NCBI GenBank assembly: GCA_947561715.1
Contig: OX387198.1
Location: forward strand, 1-64,000
Direction of reading: 5' to 3'
Length of the DNA stretch: 64,000 nucleotides
Source: Ascidia mentula
Taxonomy: Eukaryota > Chordata > Ascidiacea > Phlebobranchia > Ascidiidae
This document shows positions 50,301 through 61,150 of the stretch, one piece after another (position 1 is the stretch's first letter; every line of letters begins with the position of its first letter). The notes beneath the pieces are model-generated. The model was not told the DNA's origin. It saw nothing but the letters and a program-made list of their open reading frames with translations, and ran no database searches. Made by a program: the position numbers and the translations under genes.

Positions 50301-53300
50301 GCACTTTGTTTTCTTCAACCAACTTTTCAAGTTTTTTTTCTAAAAGTTCCAACTTCTTGCCAGCCTCACTTAATTCATCATCCTTTCTGTTCCAGTCATC
50401 CTGCAGATCACTGACCATCTGTGTTGTCATGGCAACATCATTTTTTAATTGCTTTACTTTTTCATTTGAACTGTTCACATCTCGGTCTCGAACATCTAAG
50501 TTTGATAAAAGTTGTGAGATTTTCTGTTGAAAACTTTCGACTTTCTTCTCAAATTCCTCCACGACATTTTTGTGAACTTTTTCCATCTGAGCAAAATTAC
50601 TTTCTTTTTCACTCAAACATTTCTTTAAATCCTTGACATTTTGTTCCAATCCATTATTTTTATCTTGGGCAGATTCCAAACCTTGGTTGAGGTTATCAAT
50701 GGTTTCAAAGAATTCCCTTATTTCATTCATCAACTCCTTGTTTTTTGATCCCAGATGAAGATTTTTTTCTTCAGATTTCATACAAATAGTGCTTATTTTA
50801 TTAAAATCATCATTTAATTTTTCAAACTCAGTACTTTTACTCCCAATTACTTTGCCTAAATGTTGATTTTCTTTTTTCAAACATTCAACTTTATTTTTCA
50901 AACATTCAACATTTTGACCGAATTCCATCTTCATCTGATTAAACTTTTCCTCATAATTTTGTTTCATGCCGTCAAATTCTTCTTGTTTTTCTGTGCGTTC
51001 TTGTTTTAATTTCTCAGCTTCACGTTGACCATCCTTTAACCCAACTTGCAAGAAGTCTCGCTCAGCCACAACTGCATTGCATTGCTGCCTTAAATTTTCA
51101 ACATTAAGTTTCAGTTCATCCGACAAACTTTGTTGTTGGTCGAATTCTTGGTTCTTGGAGCACAACAAATCACCCAAGCGTGAGTTTTCCATTGTCATGA
51201 CAACAAGTCTGTTTCCCAGATCATGCAGTTGTTGATTGAGTGAAGAAATTGTGATGTTGGAACTCTCCAAAACCTCATCTAGTTTCCGTGTGGTTTGAAT
51301 CAATTCTTGATCTAATTCCTCTACTCGTTTCAACTCAATTCCAACCCTTCCTTGGACTTCCAACAAACTTTCTTCCAATAAAACTTTTTCGTTCTTTAAT
51401 TTTAAACATTGTTCTCGGAGATGACCGCTGTGTGACGTTTGCTCATCCAATTTGCCCCTCAGTTCATCTATTTCAACATTTTGTTCATCCAACTTTAAAA
51501 CTAAGTCAGCATGACTAGACTTTAAATCCGTTAATTCTTTTTCAGTAGCAAGCAGATTTTCTTTAGCAAACTGTTCATGGTTTTCGTGATCAACTCGCAT
51601 TTGAGTAATCCTTTCCTCGCTGCTTTCCAACTTATTCCTCATTTCACCAATACTGGTCCCCACTTCTGTTAGATTCCTTGTTAAAGTTTGTATTCTGGAT
51701 TCTGCTAACTCATTTTGATTCTTTAACTTTCCACAGATTTCTTTTAACCCGGAAATTACATTTTCCTGCTTTTTAACGGTGGACGACATTTCAGAAATTT
51801 GTGACTTATTTTCATTTAGTTGGATACACACTGCTTTCAATTCGTGGGACTTAGAATCCAACTGATTTTGTAGAGTCTGTAAATGTGCCGTAGAATTAGA
51901 CTTGGTCTTACAGTGATCTGCTTTCTCTTTTTCCAATTCAAGCTTCAACCAATTGGCGTGTTCATTACATTTAGCAACAGTTTCAACATTAATGGCGAGC
52001 TTCTCTTTCAGAAGTTCTGTTTCATTTCTTAACAACAGATTTTCCTCTTCAAACTTTTGGCACAACAAATCCTGATTATCCATTTTGGAGGACATTTCAT
52101 TGTTTTCAATTTCCAATAATGTGCGTTCTTCTTTTAAAGTTTCCAATTCTATTTCCAGTTGAACGATTTCCTCGTTTAAATCTTCTACATCCCCAGAATG
52201 AACCAAACTTTGCTTGTTTATCGTTTCTCTCAAATTATCAACAGTTTCTTTATCTTCATCCACCACAGCTTGCAGTGACTTCACCTTCACTTGCAAATCT
52301 TTAATTTCCTTTTTAACATTTTCATAATTTTCCAATTTCCCCTTGAATTCCTGTGTGAGTAAATTCACTTTTTCATGGAGTTGATTTCGAACTTCTTGCA
52401 AACCATGAACCCGATTGTTTAAGTTTGCATTCTGCTCTGCCAAATTTATATTTTCAGATTCAGATTTTTTTAAGCTTGCACCAAGTTCCTCAGTCATGTT
52501 ATGAAGTTGTAATTTTGATTTCTCAAATTTTTCTATTTCATTTTTTAAAGTTTTTTGGTCAAAAAACAAGTTTTCCAACTGCAGTTTCAATATGGAGATT
52601 TGTTTCTCAGAGTTTAGACAATTATTTTCCATGAGATTCAATTCATTATCTGAGGAAAGTTTTTCTTCATGCAATCCTTTTATTTCATTAATCAGGTCAG
52701 AACTACGTGATTCTGTTTCATGTAATTGTACCCTGAGGTTCGGAATTACATTTTTTTCATAATCTTTAATAATTTCATCCTTATCTTCAGAATCCATTTG
52801 CAAAATTTCAAACTGACCTTCAAGCTTTTCCAGTTTCAGGCAAGAATTATCAAATTTCTCTTGAAGTAATTCTTTATCTCGTTTCAGACAGAGAATAATT
52901 TCCTCCACATTCTTCAGTTTTCCAAGATTTTCTTTCAGCTTTTCCTTCACAACCTCATGTTCTTTACTCAACTGTTGAAGTTTTGAAGCAAATTTTTCTT
53001 TCTGTGACTCAGTTTCAACTTCAAAGTTCAGGATAACATTTTCTTTTTGTGAAATTGTTTGAAGTAAAAGTTGATTCTTTCCTTCAAGTCCCACAACTGT
53101 TTCTTTAAACTCAACTAATTCTTGCTTCATTTTGCCACAAAACCCAACACATTTAATAAATTCCCTATCTTTTTTTTTGAATTCTTCTTCTTTTTGTTCC
53201 AGGAATTTGAGCCTTTCTTCTGACAAATTCTGGACTTTTATTTTCTCAGAAACCAAGGTTTCCTGTTCAAGTTTGAGACTTTCAATGACTTCTGATAAGT

Positions 53301-56300
53301 TGTGAGCATTATCCTCGCTCGTCAACAACTTTCCTACTAGTGCCCCCTTTTCTTTGTTGTAATTTTCTGTATTTAATTCAAGCTGTTGCTTTACAACCAC
53401 AATATCAGATTCCAAATCTTGTACTTCTTTCACAGACTGGGAGAGGGAATATTCTGATTTTTCAAAATCCAACAAAGTTTTACTTAATGTAGATTCAAGA
53501 TTCTTCTTTTCTAATAATATTTTTTCTACCTCTTTGTTCTTCTCTGTTATCGCCCGAAGTTTTTCTTCAAGATTTTGGATGTTTGTTTGGGAGCTTTCAA
53601 GTTTAATTTCTATTCCATACTTTTCAGACATCATCATATCAACCTTCTCCTCCAGTTCCACAATAACTTTGTTAAGTTTGGTGACGTGATCGTGAGAAGA
53701 TGACAACTTACAGCTTACATCATCTAATTCTTTCTGCAGCTCACAAACTTGTTGTTCGTATTTTTTTAATTCACCCTCTTTTAAACCGAGCTCCGCCAGT
53801 GCTTTTGAGAGACTTCTTTCAGTTTCCAGACACTGTGACTCTGATAATTTTAACTTTCCATCTACATCAAGGAAACTTTTCTGCAAGTTTTCAAATTTTT
53901 CATCCAAGCTGGCTCCGCTATCTTTGAGTTGTTGGGAAACTACCTCCATCTCACGATATTCCCATGTTCTTTCTTCCAACTCAGATGCAAGGGATTCTTT
54001 CTGTGAAATAAGGTCATCAACTTGGGCATTGTTTTCATCAAACTTTTGTTTGAGAATATGAATAGTGGATTGCATCTTGGAGGAATCAGATCTCCATTTC
54101 TCCTCCTCTTCCCGTCTCTCTTTCACTGCAGCATCCATTGATTCCCTCAACTGCGTGAGTTCAGATCCAAGATTGTCCACTTCCGCTGACTTCTGCTGCT
54201 TTGAAATTTCACAGTTGTCGAGCATTTCGTGCAACTTCCTGTTCTCCTCCTGACTTTCCGCAAACAAAATCTTCAAATCCCTATTTTCATCTTCTTGCAT
54301 CCGGGATACCTGATCCTCCAGATCCTGAACTCTTCCCTCCAGACATTTCCTCTCAATTGAATCCTCCCTTGCTTTCAAAACCACAGACTTGTATTTCTCC
54401 TCTAATACAGTTTTTTCTTTCAAGGTCGTTGCAGCTTCAGATTCAAATTGTTTGACCTTCACTTCAAGCTTATCAATCAGACTTTGTAATTCTTCCTCTT
54501 TCACTTTGATACTTTTCAGTTCAACACCAAGGTTTTTGTTTTTCTTCTTTGCTTCTTTAAGTGATAACGCTAAATTGTGAAGCTCCTCATCAGATTTAAG
54601 CAGTTTTTTCTCCTCAATCTCCATCCTTTGTTCCAGATTATGGATGACTTTATCCTGTGATTCCACCTTCATCTTCAGATCGTTTGTCTCTTGCTGATGT
54701 TTAAAGCTAATTTCATCAAATTCTTGTTGAAACTTTATTTTTGTTGCTTCTTGTTTCTCATTGCTTCTGCAATGTTTCACAAAATATTTCAGTCAACATG
54801 ATTTTGGATGCAAGAGTCAATAAAATATTGATTATTTTTTTAATACTAACATTTAGAAAAATACACATTCGGAAAATCTATAACAAATCGACAGATTCTT
54901 TTTAATTTCCAATAATAATACTGGGACACAAAGTTAACAGGTGGTAGATAGGTGTAATAACCCAGTTCCATTCTGTTATAAAACTAACGTCCACACAGTT
55001 GATTTAATCAATGTCTGCAACTTGCACCAAAACAAACCTTTTCCCATGTTGCTGAATTTCTCTTTCAGCTTCTTCAATTTCTCTTTTATGGAATTCCTTC
55101 AATTTTTCCATATCTTGCTTTGCTTTTTTTAGTTGAAGAATGGTTGATTCATTTTGTTCAATCAACATGTTGTTCTCCTTTGCAAGTTCCAAACACTGCT
55201 TCCCTTCTCTCTCCAACTTTGTCTGATCCTCAGAGATATTGTTTTTGAGTGTCTCCAGTTGACGCTCAAGCTGCAACAGAATAAGTTTGTCAAATTTATA
55301 ATTGGTGTTTGTTCAGAAAACATCAAAGTCACTAAAAGTAAGAGAATAAAAACTTACCTCAAAACACACATTCTTCTTTTGTTTCAACAAATTCTCAGCA
55401 TTTGATTTTTTGCTCTCAACATTTGACAACTGCAGTCTCACATCCTCAAGTTGGTTTTCTTTGATAGAATGAGAATACATGAATTTGCCTTTTTAACATT
55501 AGTTTCAATAAAGCCACTTTTTTAAAAAAATTTGAAAATATAAGGAGGTAAATAATTGTGCAAACACTACTATCTTATACTTTGTGAGATGAAAACAACC
55601 ACAGAGTAAACACCAACCAAGCAACATGATCGCTTCTTGTGAAGTTTTCTTCAATGCATTCATCTCATCAACTTTTAATATTATCAAACGTTCCGCTTCA
55701 GTTACTTTTGATTGAAGGTTGATGAAATTTTTCTTTTCGACTTCCACCATTTTCTCCAGAGCCATGTTTTTATCTTTAAATTGTTCCAGCTCTGCAGTGG
55801 TTTCCTTGACAACCACTTGTGATTCCTGCAAAATCTTTTGTTAAATCCATATTGCATTAGAATATTTTCAACTCACATTCAACATCTTGTGAGAAATGCT
55901 GAATTTATTTTCTACACTTTGGTGCATTTGCTCCATTTGCAATAATTTCTGTTGAAGCATTTTCATTTCTGCTTCCATTTTGTTTTGTGCAAAGTTTTTT
56001 TTCTCAATTTCAGCATAAGATAGATTCAACTCATTTCTGACAGATGAAATTTCTTTTTTGTATCTGAAATAAATGTTATTTGAAGCTTTGGGGCCGAACA
56101 GAATATTTACTTGTAAACAACTCCAAATAATACCTTAATTCATTTTCCTCGATTTGTTTTTTCATGGTTTTAATGACAACATTAGCCTGGGAAATTTCGG
56201 AACTCAGTAATTTTTCACTTTCCAACAATTTGCTTTGTAATGCTACTTTTATGGACTCAGCATTATGTTTCTCTGACTTCAACTCTTCAGAAAGTTTGTG

Positions 56301-59300
56301 AATTTTTTTCCCATAATGCGAAACCTTTCAAATAAAAATAAACTCTTATAAGAATTTAAGATTTATGTGAATGAGGAATTATGCATGGGTGAAATACATT
56401 CAAAACTGTATCAGTTTAATATAAACCTGATAGGTTTTGGTCGTTGATGTTCTACAAGCATTACCAAAAAAACAAACATTTTGTAACCAAAACTTGCCGG
56501 TAAAATATAAAAACATTTTGCGCACTTGGTATTCTGCTTCCTCAAGCTTAATTTGTAATTTTTCATCATTTGTGTTTTTGGTCAAAGAATTTCCGTCCCT
56601 AAGTTTAAGTTTCATCTCCAACTCTTTCACTTTCTTGTTTGAATCTAAATATGTTAAAGAATTTAATTAAAATAAGAAAATAAGAAATGGATTTTCACCT
56701 TCCAAACTCTGACTTAAGTCACCACAACTCATGCTTTGGGAGAAAGGAATCACAGCATCTCCGGAACCTACAGGAAACACAATTTGCCACTAAATAATGT
56801 TGGCAACTTCTCTTTAAACTATTTCAAACATCCATCATACTAATCACCAACCAGGATCAATGTAACAATCATTGTGTTACAATATGTTATGCCCATTTTA
56901 CATCCTGTAGTCAATATTTCCAGGCAAAAGTAAAAACAAAACACTAGCAAATTGTAACCCCCCTGATTAAAGGGATTTTTTAAATTGATAGAAATTGTAG
57001 AAAGGATTCATTGAATGATTAAAAATAATTTAATAAACTTTGCAAAACTTTCGGTGTCAAACCTACATTGAGAATTGAGATACTCAATTGCAAGAGAGTT
57101 ATTCTGCAAACCTTTCGTTCTGCTATTTGGTAACTTTACATTAAAGATAACTATATAGCTGGGTTAATCTGGATTCAGGATGTAAGTAGGGTTGAACAAC
57201 TTGTTGCTGCACTCACAATATCAAAACTACTGAAAGCTAACAGTAAAAGACAAACCTGTTGAAGAAATAGGTGATCCTGTCAAAAGGTCAGCAATCGGTT
57301 GTTTCGGTTTCAATGGAGTACTTACGGCATCATCTGTAGCCCATGGCATTGAGGGAATGTAACTCCTCTTAACTGGTTTGCTCTAAAACATTTTAAGCAC
57401 CAATCACAATCTAAACAACTAATCTTAACTTCTTTAAACCACAGACCAAAGTAAGAAATGTTACGTCAACCAAATTATTTAACATTTTGCCATTGCCATG
57501 ATTACTAACATTACCAATATGGATGCTTCTATACCAACATTTGGGTTTCCCTCACCAATACAATGAGTGTTGCCAATTGAAAATTTAGCATTCATTCATT
57601 ACAGATCAATATGTATCACTTACATGCATTAATTCAGTGACTTGCTTTTGCAAAGTGTTGCAATTTTTCCTTTCATTTTCAAGCAAAATTTCCATTTCCC
57701 TGATTTTGCTTCTTAGGTTTTCGGTATCTTGTTGTGTGTGTTCTTGTTTCACAACCTAAACAAGCATCTTACTAAACACAAAGTTGTTGTTCCTTTTTCA
57801 CAACCTAAACAAGCATCTTACTAAACACAAAGTTGTTGTTCTTGTTTCACAACCTAAACAAGCATCTTACTAAACACAAAGTTGTTGTTCCTTTTTCACA
57901 ACCTAAACAAGCATCTTACTAAACACAAAGTTGTTGTTCTTGTTTCACAACCTAAACAAGCATCTTACTAAACACAAAGTTGTTGTTCTTGTTTCACAAC
58001 CTAAACAAGCATCTTACTAAACACAAAGTTGTTGTTCTTGTTTCACAACCTAAACAAGCATCTTACTAAACACAAAGTTGTTGTTCTTGTTTCACAACCT
58101 AAACAAGCATCTTACTAAACACAAAGAATGATGCGTTAACAAACCTTGTTTGATAATGAATCAGCTTGTCTTTGGAATCTTTGAAGTTGGCTTTCCAAGC
58201 TTGTTACATGGGAATCTTTGTGTCTGACATCACATGCAAGTTTCTCAATCTGTCAAAAAATAAAACACATTTTTCATTCCCCTATTAGATGCTGCAATAC
58301 AGCTCATCTGCCAACAATTTTATTTTATTGATGTTTTGGCCACCATACAGCAGCCTTCATCAGGATGTAGAACACAACATGGACAATGTTGAGGCACACA
58401 AACTAAAACAATGCTCGAAACGAAGAACGATTGAGGGTAAATCTGGTTTGTTGCCAACATGCCTGGCAGCATCAGTAGTAATTTAAACCTCTATTCAAAA
58501 ATTACTTTCTGCAATGATTTACCTGCGGCAAAAAGAGAAAACAAGCACAAATAATACTAAAATACCTTTTGTTCAAGTCTAACGCAGGACTCCGCAAGAC
58601 TGTTGTTTTCTCTTTTCAAACTTGCAATTTCAGATTTTTCATCGTCGATCTTCTTTTTCTACACAAAAATAATACACAACATCTTGTAAGCCAGATCAGA
58701 AAGTAAGTTGTATGGAATAAAATGTTTTTACTTCATGAAATCTACCTAACCAGCAGCACTTCTTTCACGTGACTCAAGTTAACCATCAATTCAATTTTAA
58801 ATGTTACTAGAACAAAGATGCTTTAATAAAAAGCGAAACATGTTTTCTAAAACCAGAAGCGTGGACACAAAGTTTTTCTAGTAACATTTAAAATTAAGTT
58901 GTATGGGTTAGTTTTTCGGCTAATGTTGCGTGTACAACCCAGTCTAGATTGGAAAGTTTGTTATTTGCACGGAGAATTTTTTTTCAGCATTCGTTAATTG
59001 CGCGAACGATTGCAACGCTTTTCATTTGTTAATGTATTAGCTATTTTTACCTCCCCGATTATTGGTAAATTTTGTAAAATTGACATTTTTTCCAATCTGG
59101 AACCCAGCCAATGTTTATTTTTTTTTTGCTTGTTTTACTGACAAAATTTACACAAAGAAAACACAGTGAATAAAATAACCTACTTCAAACGTTAACAAAA
59201 ACACAAGACAGCAGTTTTCTTCACTCGCCTGTTTGGTAAACGCCGCATCAAGGGATTCGATCTGGAGTTGTTTTTGTTTTGTTTCTTTTCTTAGCTTCTC

Positions 59301-59381
59301 GTTTTGTTGTTCTATCTCGTTGAACTTTGCCAAAACTTTGTGGCTGAGGCCATCTTTCCATTCTTCGCGCGCCCAACTCAT
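44384..59381 (-). CDS. CENPF: Centromere protein F (mitosin), giant coiled-coil protein
   Basis: CENP-F binds the outer kinetochore, microtubules and dynein regulators in mitosis. The N-terminus MSWAREEWKDGLSHKV and the next exon (DDEKSEIASLKREN) match vertebrate CENP-F almost residue by residue. Near the C-terminus EGLPHLVKQGFTNIP and SSPFVMRR match its conserved EGLPEVVKKGFADIP block. About 27 exons are read: 59,381-59,229, 58,658-58,566, 58,249-58,145, 57,755-57,624, then further small ones down to 55.04 kb. One huge exon follows, 54,766-48,503 (2088 codons of uninterrupted heptads rich in Leu, Glu and Lys), then about 14 more to 44.4 kb. The total is near 3,450 residues, slightly longer than in vertebrates. 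Intron 1 starts with GC. The last exon is the least sure: after NIK the frame joins DSSTRDE and stops at 44,384-44,386 with no CaaX box, whereas human CENP-F is farnesylated. Confidence 0.93.
57734..58126 (-). repeat. 49-bp tandem repeat that multiplies a CENPF 3' splice site
   Basis: Eight tandem units of 49 bp begin at 57,734, 57,783, 57,832, 57,881, 57,930, 57,979, 58,028 and 58,077. Read on the coding (minus) strand, each unit contains TTGTTTAG|GTTGTGAAACAA, which is the acceptor and first bases of CENPF exon 4 (57,755-57,624). The unit next to the exon is the functional one. The seven others lie upstream in the intron and are almost identical. Confidence 0.92.
58289..58490 (-). repeat. 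Dispersed repeat with hammerhead-like module (copy 2)
   Basis: The same family as 4418-4680. On the minus strand, CCTGATGAAGGCTGCTGTAT is followed by GGTGGCCAAAACATC; both copies share GGACAATGTTG and CCTGGCAGC(A/G)TCAGTA. GAAAC has decayed to AAAAC. It lies in a CENPF intron and encodes nothing. Confidence 0.6.
58716..58894. mobile_element. Short fold-back insertion with hammerhead-like module, 12-bp target duplication
   Basis: Bounded by the exact 12-bp direct repeat TAAGTTGTATGG (58,704-58,715 and 58,895-58,906). Inside, TTTTAAATGTTACTAGAA at about 58,795-58,812 recurs inverted as TTCTAGTAACATTTAAAA. The centre has AAGATGCTTTAATAAAAAGC followed by GAAACATG, closely related to the module at 6577-6610. 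It lies in a CENPF intron, about 60 bp from the exon at 58,566-58,658. Confidence 0.75.
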
Positions 59382-59604
59382 CGCGCAATTATAATAAATA
59401 CTTACTTATAAATTACCAATAGAAATAACTACCAAACATTTGCAAACATTTGCCCATGTCAACAAAATTTCTCTTGCGGCAACTTTTGATTTACGTTCCT
59501 GCAAATCCTGTAATGTGATTGGTCAATAATAACCGCTAGCGGCGCTAAAAACACGCACTATAAAAGTCACATAACTTTGTTTGCGTATTGGAAGTTGTGC
59601 ATGG
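59382..59604 (-). promoter_or_regulatory. CENPF promoter region
   Basis: Lies upstream of the CENPF ATG. ATTGG (inverted CCAAT box) at 59,518-59,522 with adjoining TCAATAAT lies about 140 bp upstream. AGCGGCGCTAAAAA near 59,536-59,549 is GC-rich and E2F-like. CCAAT boxes are typical of G2/M genes. The assignment is from position and motif only. Confidence 0.4.
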
Positions 59605-59893
59605 CAGCGGTTCTCAACCTTTTAAGTTTGCGGACCGGCAAACTTTCAAAACAAATTTTGCGGACCGGTGGACTTAAAAAATCAACCCAAAATGTAATTA
59701 CGACGAAATTATGCAATTTAAAAGAAGTATGAAAAATCAATTTGCTGCTATCTGTTTGATATCATACGCGTTACACGCGGTTCTAATGAAGTTTCTGCAA
59801 GGCGAAGTAGAGCGTTGACTTCCACACGAAAATTGTTATATATTTGGCGCACAGGCAGGATAGTTGACGCAGACCGGCGGTTGAGAACCACTG
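59605..59893. mobile_element. hAT MITE, 289 bp
   Basis: Terminal inverted repeats CAGCGGTTCTCAACC and GGTTGAGAACCACTG, with GCGGACCGG blocks near both ends, are typical of short hAT elements. The 8-bp target duplication is GTGCATGG (59,597-59,604) and GTGTATGG (59,894-59,901), with one mismatch. No transposase is encoded. It lies between the CENPF promoter and the Ena/VASP 3' flank. Confidence 0.85.
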
Positions 59894-61150
59894 GTGTATG
59901 GTAATAAGAGCTAACACTATCAAAGTTTGGTTAAAATTTCGCGTTCTTGCATGCTGTCCAACGTTTTATTACTACACAATCACACAAGATGGGCTTTACA
60001 GATATTCAGTTGTTTGCTAAGAGATATTTATAAACCGGTGTAAAGCTCTTTCCCAAAGAGACGGATTCACAACCAACCTAACAATAATTCTGTACTTTAC
60101 AGGAAAACTGAACACAAAACATCACCGAATACAAAAGTGTATTTTCAAATTAAATCATGCAACTGTTTCACAAGAATCCCTGTGATCGCCCACAGTAGAT
60201 GATTAGGAGGAAACACACAACATTAATATACAAAAAATAATAAGGGTGATGATTCGTTCTGCATCATTGACCACTGAATATCAATTAAAACGTCACCTGT
60301 CCGTCATCTTAACACTGCAAGTCTTTTAGAAGCACAAATTAAGAGGTGCTGGGTGATTACACGAACACATGACCAAATACATAATGACAATATAATCACA
60401 TTCACTTTTGTGTTAACCTGAAAAAACCAATGTTTCACATGCTGAGGAATAATGACTTTGGGATAATATTATGTTGAACGCCACAAGTGCACATAGTGTT
60501 TGGGGAATGCTTTCATTGAGATTCTAACAGTGGTTTGTGAAGCTGGTGCTGCTTATCATGTTATAGCTGATTGGACTTTCCAATGATATTCAATTCAGAG
60601 GATTGAAAAAGACAAAAACATGATTAAAAATACTGCATTCACTATCTGGCACCACATATACAGGGAGGCCATTAATAAGGACTGATCAAGCGCGACCACT
60701 TTCATCTCATCAATTGGTTGATTTACTGATCATCATGTGACCGCAATTGAGAAGGGAAGCAAGCAGTAAAGTGTCAACGATACAATATTTAAACAAGGTT
60801 AATATTGATTGTAATGACAGAAAATATAAAACGTGATTTGAAATTATTTCTTTTGTTCAGCAGTTAGAAATCCATGAAAGATTATGAAATAAAGTTATAT
60901 CTGCTGAGATATTTTGCTGCAAAGCCACTGATGAAAGTTTGTTAAATGACATAAAATACTGAACAGCTGATTACATAATATTCACACGTTAAACGTTGGT
61001 TGGTGTAATGTTTGGATGGGACAGGTTGTATGACTTGCAGCAAAGTCATCAATAAGTTGATAAAACAACGAACAAAATCTCCAATTCATTTGTTCATTTC
61101 CTCCCGAATAACTAAGAACAAACAAATTATCTTCATATCAGAATCAAGAT
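59894..61150. other. 3' flank and probable 3' UTR of the Ena/VASP gene
   Basis: AT-rich sequence without a coding exon. The 3' UTR of the minus-strand Ena/VASP gene should run into it from 61,150. I cannot place its end with confidence. Confidence 0.4.

Noticed and set aside
49986-54455. Many plus-strand frames of 60-140 codons rich in Ser, Phe and Leu
   Set aside because: All are antisense to the giant CENPF exon, whose Lys/Glu/Leu-rich codons lack antisense stops.
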